Program-made: the position numbers and the translations under genes
Notes under the pieces: model-generated
Told to the model about the DNA's origin: nothing
Database searches by the model: none
Seen by the model: only the letters and a program-made list of their open reading frames with translations
In this document: in pieces, positions 1 to 12,815 of the stretch
Layout of the letters: each line of letters starts with the position of its first letter
Position numbering within the stretch: position 1 is the stretch's first letter
Assembly: GCA_033060915.1 (NCBI GenBank)
Contig: CM065389.1
Location: forward strand, 10,780,001-10,844,000
From: Euryodendron excelsum
Lineage: Eukaryota; Streptophyta; Magnoliopsida; Ericales; Pentaphylacaceae
Length of the DNA stretch: 64,000 nucleotides
Direction: 5' to 3'

Positions 1-918
1 TTCATGATATGAATACTTAAGTAACACCCACTCTAACAACTTAAAATCTTAAAAGCAGTTAATGGCTAACAGCACAATGTTATGAATATGCATCTGTTTC
101 ACAAATTTGAAAACCAAAATTACAATTCGGATGCTAGAAAGAGAGGCTTTTGCCCTCCTCAAGGAGAGAACACTAGGCCAATAATTGACATCAGGAACAG
201 AATTTCAATATCGCTTTGAAATAAATTATTTACGTTGCTTCATGTGTCCTAGTTTTGCTTTCAATAATCAACATGTTGAAAGCCTCCTACAACAAATCAA
301 GGTTCACCATCATTTTCCAATCCATAGTTGCTAGGAAACTTATTTGGAGGCGGAAACGCACTTTTGGTACAGGTACAAAACTAGCTCTCAAATTTTGGGA
401 AAACGTTCCAAAAACTCTTGGAAAACTAAAGGGAAACTAATAGGGAACTCTGTTGGCACTGTGTAGAAACTTAAAGTATTCATTTTTATTCTTTTCTCTT
501 TCCTGAAGTTCCAACTAAGTATCTATTAAAGTATTCATATAGGTTTCTACTAAGTTCCCTAAAGTTTCCTTTAAGTTTGGCAAAAGCTTCTTATTAAAAT
601 TCCTTTTAACTTTCTCAATCGATTCTTAAACGTTTCCCTGTGTCTTGCTTCCCCTATATTTTTTGGCCTCATTTTCCACTTCTGTTTCCCTTAGCATTTC
701 CACTTTCGCTTCCTATTTTGATATCTATGGTCCAATCCCACCTTTTCTTTTTTAAGTTTTGCAGAGGGAAACATACCCAAACAATCTCTTGCTTTACAAT
801 CTTAATATGAGGGCTTCAAGATCATTAAGTAATTAACATGAAATGCCAAGCAAAAGAAGACACATGAGTTGTAACAAGTAACATTTCTGAACATATGCAG
901 GCAAAACAAATAATGAAC
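1..918 (-). other. intron of the NT-C2 gene, continuing off the left edge
   Basis: This AT-rich stretch lies downstream of the donor site that ends coding exon 5 (exon ends at 919, intron begins GTTCATT). I see no coiled-coil exon in it, so the next coding exon should lie outside the window. Bases about 480-760 resemble a dispersed sequence that recurs in the small-gene array (for example about 38650-38860), sharing stretches such as TTCTTATTAA and CCTATTTT. Intron status is inferred from the splice donor and family structure. Confidence 0.6.
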
Positions 919-3102
919 CTTATCAATTTGATCATGGGCAATCTCTTCTGAAGAAGATACTTTTCCAGTACCAAATCCATCATGCCTATTTAGATCGGTG
1001 CCTGTCTGCAGCCCCCTCTCTCTGAGTTCCCTCTGCTGCTCAAATTCTCTGTAAGCATATAGAACTTGTTTCAATTGCACAACAATAAAAGCATGTACTT
1101 AACTGTTATGAGTCATGATGCAATACCTGAATCCAGTTTTAGAAGTTAGCAGCTGGACTGTGACCTGGAACAAAAAGTATAGTCAACTACAACATTATAT
1201 GGGAATAATGAAAAAGAATTCTCAAGTAATATCAAGAAGGCTTGAAACTAGCACAAGATTATGAAATGGTGGAGCAAGGCAAAATAAAAAAAGCAAACTT
1301 AGTGCAAAACAGGATGCAGAAGCTAGATAGCTAGATCCAGGCCAACAACAGTTACAAGTAAATTTTACTACACAAATAGGATTTGGGTGAGTCTTTCTTT
1401 GTGTCAACTTCTCCAATTTCCAGATCTCAGGATATGGAGATCAAAAGATAGAACACCGTCATCAAAAATATGATTGTATAGATAACTAAATAACAAGTTA
1501 CCCAAAAATATTCTAGTTATCTAGGAATGGGTTTCTTTCTTTGTAAAACAAAGCCCACAGGGTATGTGTCCAGCAAGGCCAGCGCTAGGCATATGGAAAG
1601 TATCATGCACTACAAAATATCCATGTAACATATGGTATGAATAACCATGGAATGAACTAATACATTAAACTTGGCCACCTGTCATAGTCAAAGGAGGTAG
1701 CTATTAAAAAGCTCATAGGACATGTAGAGTTCAAAGTGTCTCACATGTAAAATAGTTCCAGAGTTACATCCATGAAGAGGCAGTGCAACGGTAAAAGGCT
1801 TCAGTGCATCAACATAATCAGCAAGATTGATGCTAGCTTCACCCAGGATACTAGACCGGGAAGAACCCTACATTGATAATTAAGGACAAAGTTAAGTTAA
1901 TATCAGTTTAGAGAGATATTGGTGTAATAATCTGTTTCGATGATGACAAGAAGAGGCATCAATATATCCTGTACAGATAATTAGCTATACAGAGGAATGC
2001 ATATAAGGGTGAGAACTGAAACGAAGAATTATTGAAGAAAACTACCATGGCCACAACAAATTTGTATAGCTTTTCATCATATTGTTTGCTTTTGGAGTCT
2101 TGGAGAAGTCTTGTAGTTTCATAGATAGGATCTGCCCATTTACATGCCCCATTTCTCACACTTGCTTTGGTTGTCTTTGCTGTTGCCTTTCCAGAATCAG
2201 CAGGAATGAAAGATATAAATAATTTATCCCATCCAGCTTGTGGAATCTGTAATATTAATGAAGGGAAAAGGACATATTTAGTCATTGCACAATTTAGATA
2301 ACAATGTGTATTTGTTGAACATTCCATTCTCATTTTTCTTATCAGAATATCAGACCTCCACTCCAATTTCACAGAAAATATGCAGTTTGCCAACTGCTGC
2401 AACAGCCTAAGAAGAATCAGTCCAGATATAAGAAGTAATTTCATTTAGTCTTACCTCCTCATAGTCAATGAAGAGTATTATGTTTATTTTTCTTGGTTAT
2501 ATCAGATTTTTTAATTGATTTGAATTATATTTCATCTCTTGAATCTATTTCTCAGATTTGCATTAAGCTAAGGAAATAGCCAAGTGATAAATAGGTTGGT
2601 ATGGTAAGGATTTGAGTGTCAGGTTCAAACAGAGATTGGAGAGGTAGATGAAAAACCTCCAGAGTTTAGTCCTAAGAAGGGTAGAGTAGGCTCAGGAGTG
2701 CCACCATCTACTTGGAGCATTGCCATCCCTAAGGCTCCAAGTAATTGCACAAACTACTAGAACACTCACGAGCACAATTCAATATACTCACCAAAAGTTC
2801 ACATGTTTGAATGTTTGATGGACAATTAAATCAACAGGCTAAGAAAAAGACTTTTCTAAGGGTATTATCGTAGTAGCATGTCCACAGGAAACCAGATGAA
2901 GACATGGATATAATATATTTCAGAATAACATTTTCCTTACCCCTGGTATGTACACACATAGTTGGCTGGTTTTCTTTGCCATGCATGAACCTTAAATTTA
3001 AGTTCGACTACTACTCAACTGTAAGCCAACTTCAAAAGTTTGGCATCTTACCTTTTTTGGTTCTTACTCATTGCCGGTTTCAATTAAAAGACACACAAAA
3101 TG

Positions 3103-3144
<42 letters not shown>

Positions 3145-4730
3145 GGGGATGGGCGGCACCACAATCAGAAACTTTAAAACTAGCTCTTCCTGCAAGCATA
3201 TTTTGTCAGATGTGGCAAACAAAGTATCTACGAAGGTGTCAGGCTTCAACAGAACTCCTGCCACAATAGGACACTCCTGGACATGTGCCAAGAATGTGTA
3301 ACAATCTTCATCCATTCTTAAATAGACCAGAAATTTTTTATTCCTATTCCAAATTAAATGAAGCAATAGTTAAAAGTAAAGCATTTTATGCAGTTATGAT
3401 GCAATATATATAGCATCCATATTCCAAACTTACATTTGGTCATTGCAGGTGTTGAGATCCACTCTACATTTAATTCTAGTTCCTTCCAAAACAGATGATT
3501 GACAACTTATTGATAAGATAATACTGTAGTACAATGAACCACAGAGGCTGGAAAGTAGTTACCATGAATTTCATATTTAATGAGACAATGACACGCACGA
3601 AATAACAGGATGCAAACCAAAGGTATGCAACTCAAAGCTCTGAATCTTATTTACATGTTAGCTATTTGTATCAGCCACGATATCACAGCTGGCTTAATGC
3701 TGCAACTTGTTTTTTATTCAGAAAGTCCTTTTGCATGCTCAATTTACTGAACTTTTCTTATGTTCCCTTAGCTTTATGTCCAAAAGCTTTTATTTATTTT
3801 CCACTATGGCATTGTCCCCATGTTGGACTTCTCAAAGGCCATGCAAATTACTGCCACACAGACACTTAACACCCATGCCATTTGCCTCGCCACCCTTTTT
3901 TGAAACACTTTGGTAGTGCTCCTGGATCAAATTCACTGATGACTACCAAAGTATGCCCTTGTCTACATGCTGCATAAACTAAGGTAATATGTCATGCACA
4001 TATGCACCTTAAGGATACCTTTATAGTTATACCAGGCTGTCTTAAACCTCACTTCACACCAACACTACTAGGAAGAACAAAGTTTAAAGTTCAGACTTTA
4101 TATTGAACAAACATGTTCTGATAACTCCAGCTCTTCTTATCATTAAAACTTACATGAGTCTGCCTACTACCTACTTTCCATTTCCAAATAGAAGATACCG
4201 ATGTAGGCGCCATTGGAGGTTCTGGATGTTAAATTATATGATATACAACGAGTTTAGTTGTTGCAAAGCTTGTCGAGTTATAGAATTGCACAATTGAGCT
4301 CCAGAATCGTAGATTCTCACAGGTCTCCTCAGACAAATCTGGGAAAGGGGGTTTCCGTCCCACAGAAGGTTTCCAAATTGGATGAGAAGATCAAAAGACC
4401 AACACAGAAATGCAAATTGTACGAGGAGATTAAAAGACTGACAGACAATTGCATGCAAGCATGCATTGTGTCTACCCTATATGTGGAGATTTCCATAGAG
4501 TATTGAATTCATGAACCAGCAAAGCAGGTAAAATCAACAAGGAAACCAATAAGGAGCCAAGAAGAATCCATAAACAAAGGAAAAAAAGTATACACGTGAC
4601 AATGGCACCAACCATGGGTAATAAAATTTAAAATCCTAAACAGCAAACATACATGTGTAGCATGAAACTGCAGCCGAAATACCACTTTTACTTTTGTCTT
4701 TTCAAGCTTCCACTTTGCAACCCTCGACAT
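919..4730 (-). CDS. NT-C2 domain coiled-coil protein (Arabidopsis At1g22060-like), 5' five coding exons
   Basis: Exons on the minus strand: 4730-4653, 2246-2046, 1867-1745, 1164-1127 and 1048-919. All junctions are GT-AG and the reading frame is kept across every one, giving 190 codons before the gene leaves the window. The start MSRVAKWKLEKTKVKVVFRL and the following AGWDKLFISFIPADSGKATA, NGACKWADPIYETTRLLQD and TGFREFEQQRELRERGLQ are hallmarks of plant NT-C2 (EEIG1/EHBP1 N-terminal C2-like) proteins, often annotated as sporulation-specific or myosin heavy chain-related. In the family this domain is a putative membrane-binding C2-like fold followed by a long coiled coil in one large exon; that part is absent here, so the gene is cut by the window edge. 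The ATG at 4730 is chosen because the acceptor of the leader intron lies 3 bases upstream and the N-terminus matches the family. The intron 2247-4652 carries a 39-base G run. Family assignment is from memory and not database-checked. Confidence 0.88.
3105..3143. repeat. 39-base poly-G tract in intron
   Basis: An uninterrupted run of 39 G on the plus strand, followed by TGGGG, inside the first coding intron of the NT-C2 gene (poly-C in the transcript). The exact length should be treated with caution because long G runs are prone to sequencing and assembly error. Confidence 0.9.
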
Positions 4731-6876
4731 TCCTGCACATTCAATCTACCATAACCTTCAAACCATCAGGTTTCCACCTCCCACTCGTTCAGAATCCATC
4801 TGAAAAATCCTGTATCATTACTACATTGCATTAACAATTATATTAATAAGTTAAACAACACAAAAATTTTATAAAGGAAACGATATCTCTAAGATGAGAA
4901 ATGACAAGGCTAGGTAAACAGAGCATAGTATCTGTGACTCTGTTGTCATCATTGCTCAGAAGTATTTCGTAAGCATAAATGCCAGATGGCCCATTGGGGT
5001 TTATACGACACATCTTGTGAAAGAATTTACATACGTCTAACATCATCCCCCCCGGGCGGGGCCAAAAAAAAAGATAAATAAAAATGAAAAGTACAACATT
5101 AAGGAAGGACACTATATGTAGAACAATATGTGATACTGACATTTTTGAGCGGGCAGACAACAGATGATTTCCATGGCTTCTCACAAAAGGAACGTCACAA
5201 AGTCCTTACATATAACAAAATTGGCAAGAATACATGCACAAAAAGTACTTAAATATTTCTTTAGTAGGAAAAATACTTCATGACTGATCTTATATGAGTT
5301 AGCATTCTATAGTTGGCTGTGCAGAACTCAAGTAAAAATCACAGAGAACAATATAATCATGTCAAAGGCAAACATCCTTAAGAACTATGTGGGAAAAGTT
5401 AATGATAAGATAAGGCCTAAGAGAAAGAGCATATCATCACCATGGACAGGATCAAATTCTAGAGCAGGATCACCACCTAGTATAGGAATAATCATATTAA
5501 ATATATTTCTGAAAATCCACCTATATGCTCATGGGGGCAAGGCAAACTCAAATAAATTCAAACAAACCATACTAAAGCAACTTTTGGTTGGGAAGAGAAA
5601 GAGGAATCTGGGACATTTATCCAAATGGTTAGGCAAATTCTGCCCACAATGAGTAAGTCAAGAGCTTTTCGAATACATAAAAATTGGGGCATATAACTTT
5701 TCATTATTTCACGGTAAAATTAGAATTGAGCATTTCAAAACACTTCCTTGTTCTCAAGCACCCTATTTATTTCAGAGTTCAGTAGTGAGGAACTGAGAAA
5801 GTAAATTGAATAATGGGTAGAAAAGGAAGAGCAAAAGAAATAACTCAAAGTAAAATAACCATAATCAGATGTGTCAAAATTCACCTTATTGAAGAGAACA
5901 CCAAAGACAAGTGAACTTTGAGATGCATATAAAAATTCCTAGGGCTGGCGAGTTAAGCACATTATGTAGACTGAATTTCCTCGAAATCAAATTTACAAAA
6001 AGAACAATAATGAGAACTAAGTAGGAATGATCTGCTTCAGGTGTAAGAGGCAATGCCCACATTTTCAAATTCAAATGTCAAGATCATAACAAAGAAATGC
6101 TAAAACTAGCATCTGATGAATAGCATCACGAAGCAGAGCTCCATCTTAATCAGCTCAAAGAAAGTAAACACACCCACAAATTTATAAAACAAAACAACTC
6201 AGATCTTCGAAATCACAGCAGCAAGAGCCTAAAATAAACTAACATGACTTAAGTCTCACATATCTAAACATAATTAGAAACTCAAATTAAGCCTTAAAAC
6301 CCATAAAATACCTTTCTTCAACTTCCCCAAAAATGGCTAATATCAGACAAAGCCCCTCTGATCCAAACCCTAAACTAGCAAACGACACCAGAAACCACTC
6401 CAAACAATGCCACTTCCAACTACAAAATCAGTAATCAACCAAAGCACCCGACGCAAAGTCTTCAGCGAATATCTCTAACCCAAACCCAAAACAAAGAATT
6501 CACAGACCCAAAAGACCCTTGACCGTCTGTCACAAAAACGTAAATGCGAATCCGAAACGTCTAACCAAATTTAGAAAAAATGTACCCCCAAAAGTATAAG
6601 ACTGAAAGCTAAAAACCAAGAACAGCACTGTTTTCCTTCCTTTATTACTGTTCTTTTTTTTTTCCCTGTTTCCACAAAACGTCAAAAACAAACCCCCAAA
6701 TAATTACCAATTTTCCACTGCAGAAAAACACTTTGACGTCACAAACCCATCAGAGAAATCAGTAAAACCAGACGCCCCCAAAGTTCAAACACCACCACAT
6801 TCAAACCATTTATACATACATACACATTTATAAGTTATATAAAAGTAGGTGTGGACTGTGGAGTTGTCAGTAGTAC

Positions 6877-7012
6877 CTAATTCCGGATCTGGGGGAGCTT
6901 AAAGTGGAAGGAAAAATGGGGGGTCTTGGGGGAGAAGCTTTAGCGACGATGAGAGCAGAGAGGAGAGAGAGTCAGACTTGCGTAAGAATGCAGAAATTAG
7001 GGTATTCGCCAT
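6877..7012 (-). other. predicted leader exon with a 37-codon upstream ORF
   Basis: On the minus strand an ATG at 7012 opens a 37-codon ORF ending in TAA at 6899, beginning MANTLISAFLRKSDSL. It lies upstream of a good donor (AG|GTACTA, exon end 6877). An acceptor, TGCAG, ends just before 4732, two bases ahead of the NT-C2 start codon, so a leader intron of about 2.1 kb (4733-6876) is likely. Many plant genes have this arrangement. The small ORF would then be an upstream ORF that could lower translation of the main ORF. The transcription start is not determined; a CT-rich stretch lies upstream of 7012. Confidence 0.5.
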
Positions 7013-9540
7013 TAAAATGTGGAGATTTGCAGGTGAAATATCAATTTTTAGTGTCGAAAAAGAGAGAGACTATTAGATAGGAGTCTTAGGAGATTAGATA
7101 CATATTAAAGTAAAGAAACATCCCGCCAAAGCCTGTAATTTGTCAATTGATTAATTGAAATTAATCAGAATATGGTGATGTGTTGGAGAAGTTCTGGATT
7201 TACTGAAATGCCCCTATGTGCTGATTAATTGAAGTCATGACCATTTGGGACTGATTGGGTTTTGATGGAGACGTTTTCTCGATTGATTTTGACTTTCACG
7301 ACTAGATCCGGCCGGTTTTAGCCTGCACAGGCATGAAATGACAAATATGCCCTTATACTTGTTGAGGTTGGTGTTACGCCCTTTTTTTTCTCCTCTCACA
7401 AATGTATTGTGAAAAATGAGTTTAAAATGTTAGGATACACTTAACAGTAGGGATTCTTTGCATTTGTTAGATAAAAAATAGAGGTGATATGGTACTCTAA
7501 AAGTGTTAAATAATATCTCATAAAGAATAGACTTTGAAATAATCTTGTTGATATTTGCTGAGTGATAAACATATATTATCATGTGTTGAAGAAACTATCT
7601 AGTATTTTTGGAGTACAACATCATTTTTGTTTTATCTCTCATAAATATAATGCATCTAGCTTGCTTAGATGGGTTCTATCAGTGTGTTTGGACATATTTA
7701 GTAGAGGAAATTTATTATAATTAGGAGATGTGGAGTAAGAATAAAGTGTCACTCCGAAAGTATTCAATGTTCTGTCTTGTGTTGAGTACAGTTATGAATT
7801 TTTTGCTTCAAGTTTAATCACCATTGAGGAGAATTTATTGAATTGAATTTTATTCAAATGTATCCTCACACACTCATCTATATCCTTTTCTTTAGCCATG
7901 ATGATTGTGTCTGAGAAAATTCTATAACGACATAATAAATATGATATTTGTAACGAATTCGAAGTCTGCTATGAAATTGTGCAGTTTGTTGAAACATGTT
8001 ATAGGTGTCCATGCCACTCAAATTATTTTGGATTAAGCTTAGAGGGGAAAAGTTAAAACTAAAACTAGAAACAAAAAGGACATTTCCTTCTGCCTATGTG
8101 ATGTTGACCTTGCAAGAAGAAACATGCAATCACCTAATTCTATATACATTCCATCCACCAATGCGATCACCCAATAATGGGTCTCAATTTAACTTCGATG
8201 ATGCATTTGTGAGTTTTATTAGTCAATGCGCATGTGCAATCACACACCTTCTTTTTTAAGGCTTAAAAAAAATATATATATATATATATATATTGCCTAA
8301 GTAACTAATCCTTCATTAATCTTGCACTGAGACCTCATTTAGATGTAGTTTATTTATAAACTTTTATCTTTTAATTATAACCTTTTTATTAGCTTTTGAA
8401 GTAGATGAAATCCAAAACTCAGCAAAAAGTTATGGCCAAAGGAGCTTACCTATAAGTGATGAGAATAACTTAAAAAAGACTATTAGGATTAGGCTATGTA
8501 CGGGTTTGGTGGATTGACCTTTGGCTGAAAATTAGAAAGGCTAGAATGCCTAATCTAAGTGTGACTCAATGATTGGCTGATACTCGTATTAAGTATGAGA
8601 TTTTAAATTTAATGTTTTATTACATATTTTTATGATCAGCTATTATTTAAATAATGTACGAAATTATATAATTTGTATAAACCCTAATTTTATACTAACT
8701 CAAATAAGTAATCGGTTGAATAACTGAACTATCTATAACCAAAAAAAATTGAAAAAAAATCTAGGGTGTACTTGTAGCATATACTAAACAGCTTGCAATG
8801 GTAATAAATAAGCCGCCCTCCCTCCATACATACAGTGCACAATGAAACTAGGGGACGGAAGGGTGCTAGAGGTAGAGGCGGTACATGCCTATAAATTTTT
8901 GAGAAAAAAACTGGTTTTGTCTTTATGCTAGTAGTGGCAATTTGTTACAAAAAAAAAAAAAAAAAAAAACTAATGGGTCAAATAAAAACCTCGTCATTTC
9001 AGTGGTTCAAGTCTTCTAACTTTAAAATTGGGAATATCTGCTGTAACACTTTTATTACAAAAGCAAGGTGTTTTTAAAACTTATTTATCAAATACAATTT
9101 CTGGAATTTTAAACTTGTCCCAAATTCTCTAAAAGTTAAGTTTTGAAAACACAAATTCATACTTGAAATCGAATTTTCAAACTCTAACTTGTGTCTTCAA
9201 AATATAATTTTTAAAGTAATTTAAATTTAATAAATAAATTTAAAATCAACTAAATTTAAAAAATAAGTTTTAAAACCATCCTGATTGGGCCTAAACTCGT
9301 ACCTATGATCCACCCAAAAGACAAAAAAATGGAAATACCTTAACATTTAATGCAGAGTTGAGCTTTCATGTAGAAGACCAGTTATGCATGCAATTTTTTG
9401 GGAAGCCACAACAAACAAAGTACACTAGCCTGACAAAATTTTGGGCTAGATTTTTTCCCATTTTATCCCAAGCATCCCCCAACCAAACTCGGCAGAAAGT
9501 GTTAATAGGTACCCATTAGTCAGGTAGTACACAATGCTAA

Positions 9541-10419
9541 GTATGTGGGTTTAAAGTTTTATCTCTCCTCAAATTTTTATTTTACGAAATTATTATTCAT
9601 GTAATACATAAATTTATATCATTCATGCAAATATTTTCAAAAGAATATAGTCACTGTACAAAAATAAATAATACAGCAAGTGTCATTTCATGATTGGGTA
9701 CTGAGAAAGAATACATGAACTTTGACATGGAATGGCATTGTAGGGTCTCTCCGTCAGTGCTCCACACCCATCTGTAGGCACAACCCACATGGGTTTGGTG
9801 TGGGCTGTGGTGTTGGGTGGGGAGGGCATTATTTTTATCAAAGACGAAAGTCAGAAAATGCCACATGATTTTTCAGGTCTTTGTCACTCACAATAGCCTC
9901 ACGGCTAAGACAATGACCCACTTTATCACGTGATGTGCTTTCCCCGATCACGTGCATCTTGCAATTGATGTCTTCAGAGAGAGACTTCCGTTAGATCTTT
10001 ATTTTTTAATTTTTTTTCACAAATGGTTTATGCATTACTGTTTTCGATTCAAAGTGAACTCTGCTTGATATAACCACCATAGAAACAAAATTATCGTACA
10101 CTACGAAAAGCTCCTGAATTCTATCCCAATACTTTCACCATGGGAATGAATCTTGAATTTATTAAGCATGATTTCAATAAATCTCGAACTTTTCACGAAT
10201 CTCACATATATTATGAATAATTCCAGTTTTTTAATTTTCCGAACTATTCTAACCAATCATAGAATAATTTATATCTCTAGAGATTTTTCCACATATCACT
10301 TTTCGCAATCAAAGTTTTTGTTAAATTTTCTCCAAACTATTACTAACATTTTCTTAAATGACTCCCTAATCACGAATTATTTCATTACGGACTAAATCCC
10401 GAATCCTGAATGGATATAA
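9541..10419. other. 879-base segment present only in copy 1
   Basis: Copy 2 joins the two flanks directly (GCTAACTAAACAT near 20608), so this segment was either deleted from copy 2 or inserted into copy 1. Both ends carry the trinucleotide TAA, fitting a 3-base microhomology deletion, or a 3-base target duplication; no terminal inverted repeats are visible. It contains two CACGTG G-box cores at about 9930 and 9950. The ORFs in it look random. Confidence 0.7.
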
Positions 10420-10967
10420 CTAAACATAGATGCATGGCTCAGCCCAACGAGGCCCACGCCCAAAGGAGCAGATAGCCTTTTAGAGACCACTTGGGCTGGC
10501 TCATCATGGGCTTCTCAAGAAAGCTGACAAAGAAAATTTATAAGGTTCACTGCAAAAATGTGGAGTCTTAGTGAGAGAAAATACAAAATAGTCAAGTGAT
10601 AAGGTAATACTGAGAACTCAGTAGTAGATCCTATCAAATGATGACAAGTGGTGAGTGAATATATAAGTAACCTAAATTTGTAGAGTAGTGAAGAGATTTT
10701 TAAGAAAATACCCTATCAAATTTTGCCATGCAATATTTTTCCTAAAAAATTTCTCCACTACATCACAAATTCATATTATTGATATATTCCCAAACCATGT
10801 ATCAACATTTACTAAGAATTACTACTGAGTACTTAGTACTACCTAACCATTTGACTTTTTTTCCTTAGAGAAGTTTTGAAATGATTGTCATGAAATCGAT
10901 AGATGCTCAGTCTGCCATAATTATCTCTAAGAATGATGGAGACTGTCGCAAGTACAACACTATTAAG

Positions 10968-11545
10968 CATAGTTGTTAGAAACTATAGTTATTATAACCG
11001 AACCGGACTGGCCGGTTCAATAAGTTGAACTAGGAACTAGATACTAAACCGGTACAATTCAATTAATTTATCAAAAATGCATATGAACCAGATTGAAACG
11101 AATGAACCGGTCAATTTTTTGAAAAATCAATGAACCAATTGGCCAGTTCAACTGAAAAAGTCATTGACCATAACACTATTAAGCATAGTTGTTAGAAACC
11201 ATAGTTATTATAATCGGACTGGACTAGCCGGTTCAATCGGTTGAATTTGGAACCAGACTTTAAACCAATATGATTCAATTAATTTACCGGAAATGCTTAT
11301 GAACCATATTGAACCAAATGAACCGGTCAATTTTTGAAAAATCAGTGAACCAACCGATCGGTTCAACAGAAAAATAGTTGACCAACTTTGACTTTTTAAC
11401 CACTTTTAAAAAATTTGATGTATTTGTGGCTTCTAAGAGTTGAACTTGATAAGTAAGGGTAGAATTACACAACACTTACCATTGTTCCACTTGATTCCTT
11501 GTGTTTTACTTTTTAATATAAATTATATTTAAGGCAAAATATATA
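10968..11545 (+). mobile_element. truncated copy of a hAT-like foldback element
   Basis: Left arm of the element that is complete at 21154-22117. It starts CATAGTTGTTAG after the 8-base target sequence CTATTAAG (10960-10967) and is cut at 11545 where the LINE begins. A stretch of about 206 bases including the target site and the first part of the arm is repeated in tandem (second start near 11173), an internal duplication absent from the other copy. Repeated GAACCGGTT-like motifs fill the arm. Confidence 0.75.
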
Positions 11546-11546
11546 G

Positions 11547-11938
11547 TTGGGGAACCTTGTGGGCAGAGCTATTAAACCAAACCAGATGTCGGAAGCTAAA
11601 GCTCGAGGGGAGTATGCCCGGGTCTGCGTCGAAGTTGATTTAACAAAAAGCCCATTCCAATGATTTGGGTTAATTCATTGTTGTTCCAAGTCGAGTATGA
11701 AGGATTGCATTCCAAATTCTTTAAGTGTGGGAAATATGGACACAAACAGGAAGAATGCCCATCATTGTGTAAATTCCCTTGCCATCCCCAACGAAGCAGA
11801 GTATGCCTGAACCAGCAAAAACGGGTGAAGAAGACAACGGCAGGTGCGCACGGGTCACTTAGAATTTGGCCCATGGATGATGGCTCCAAGACGAAATCAC
11901 CGAGGCATAAAGGACACGCGTGGCATGAATCCTGGTAA
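11547..11938 (+). pseudogene. LINE ORF1 fragment: DUF4283-type end plus zinc knuckle
   Basis: The reading frame opens at the truncation point with ARGEYARVCVEVDLTKS, the end of the DUF4283-like RNA-binding part of plant LINE ORF1. It then shifts frame near 11655 and continues IWVNSLLFQVEYEGL and CGKYGHKQEEC, a CCHC zinc knuckle. A second shift occurs near FGPWM, the usual linker after the knuckle. ORF1 proteins coat LINE RNA. The N-terminal part is missing through 5' truncation, and the C-terminal tail up to about 12800 is too decayed to call. Confidence 0.85.
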
Positions 11939-12815
11939 TCAGGTTGTTAAATCATCATAGGTTAGTGGGGATAGTAGGCAAGCAATATTCTGGCAACGCA
12001 CGACGCAAGCTGACACATGGACGCGTGCTCATTGGAGTGCGCAGAGTACTGGCCCATTTGGGTCATAGTTTGATGTACTTAATGACAACATGCCTGAGAA
12101 TGAAATGGAGTTAAATAACTCAACCCCAGTTACCTTGAAGCCCCATATTAAGAATCATATTACATTCAAAGCCACAGGTCCTTCTGGAATGGAAAATTTT
12201 AATAGGCAAATGGGATCAAATGGCCATAAAGGTAGCCACGTAGCGAAAGGTGGAACACATAAATAAAAAGTTGATAGATGGGTTCAGCGCCTTAACAATT
12301 ACCCCAATTCCGCTCGAACCACACCTCGTCTCCTTCTATTTTACCAGCTAACCCTGTTAAGCCCTTCTCGTTATCTGATCCTCAGAATCCCCCTTCAATC
12401 TTGGAGTTTCCTCCGCTAACCAGGACCAGCCACGTGAAAAAAGGGTAAACAAGCTCCAATAGAGCAGCCCCCTCACACCCTCCTTCCAAATTTCCTCCCT
12501 TATCCATCTCTAAACATACCACCCGTTCCAGTAACCCATTACCTAAATGTTCTGTCGGTTGACCTCCTAGTTGGCCGCCCGATGGACAGACCGGCCCTAG
12601 TGATACCCGAACACCAGATCGATGTGATCGAGATGAAGCTTTAGGGGTGGAGATGGCCCCTTCTGACACCAGAGACAGAGTTCGAGATGTCACTATCTCT
12701 ACCCTTATGTGTGATGATGGAAATGAGCAGACTATAGAGAGCTGGGCTAACTCAAGCAGTCTAAACCAAGATGGTTAATAGCCGAATGTTTGGCAACAAG
12801 CTTTTGTGTTTTCCA

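Larger units (their letters stand above)
7160..11545 (+). repeat. large direct repeat, copy 1 (left of the LINE)
   Basis: About 4.4 kb of AT-rich sequence beginning ATTAATCAGAATATGG. It is repeated in the same orientation at 17021-21649, at roughly 90 percent identity by eye. I recognise no gene in it. It holds an (AT)n tract near 8270-8292, an A run near 8950, and at its right end a truncated hAT-like foldback (10968-11545). It differs from copy 2 by an extra 879-base segment (9541-10419) and by the empty target site CATTTTATC at 9459-9467. The repeat stops exactly where LINE sequence begins. Confidence 0.9.

Noticed and set aside
1959..2444. 161-codon minus-strand ORF as a single gene
   Set aside because: Only 2046-2246 is coding (exon 2); the rest reads through both flanking introns past clear GT and AG sites.
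3064..3366. 100-codon minus-strand ORF with a proline run
   Set aside because: The prolines come from the poly-G tract, the ORF lies within the large intron of the NT-C2 gene, and no family feature is recognisable.
8005..8259. 84-codon ORF in repeat copy 1
   Set aside because: The matching frame is not preserved in copy 2 (near 17905-18140), so it is unlikely to be coding.
12382..12693. 103-codon minus-strand ORF between LINE ORF1 and ORF2
   Set aside because: It is antisense to decayed ORF1 sequence and has no recognisable domain.
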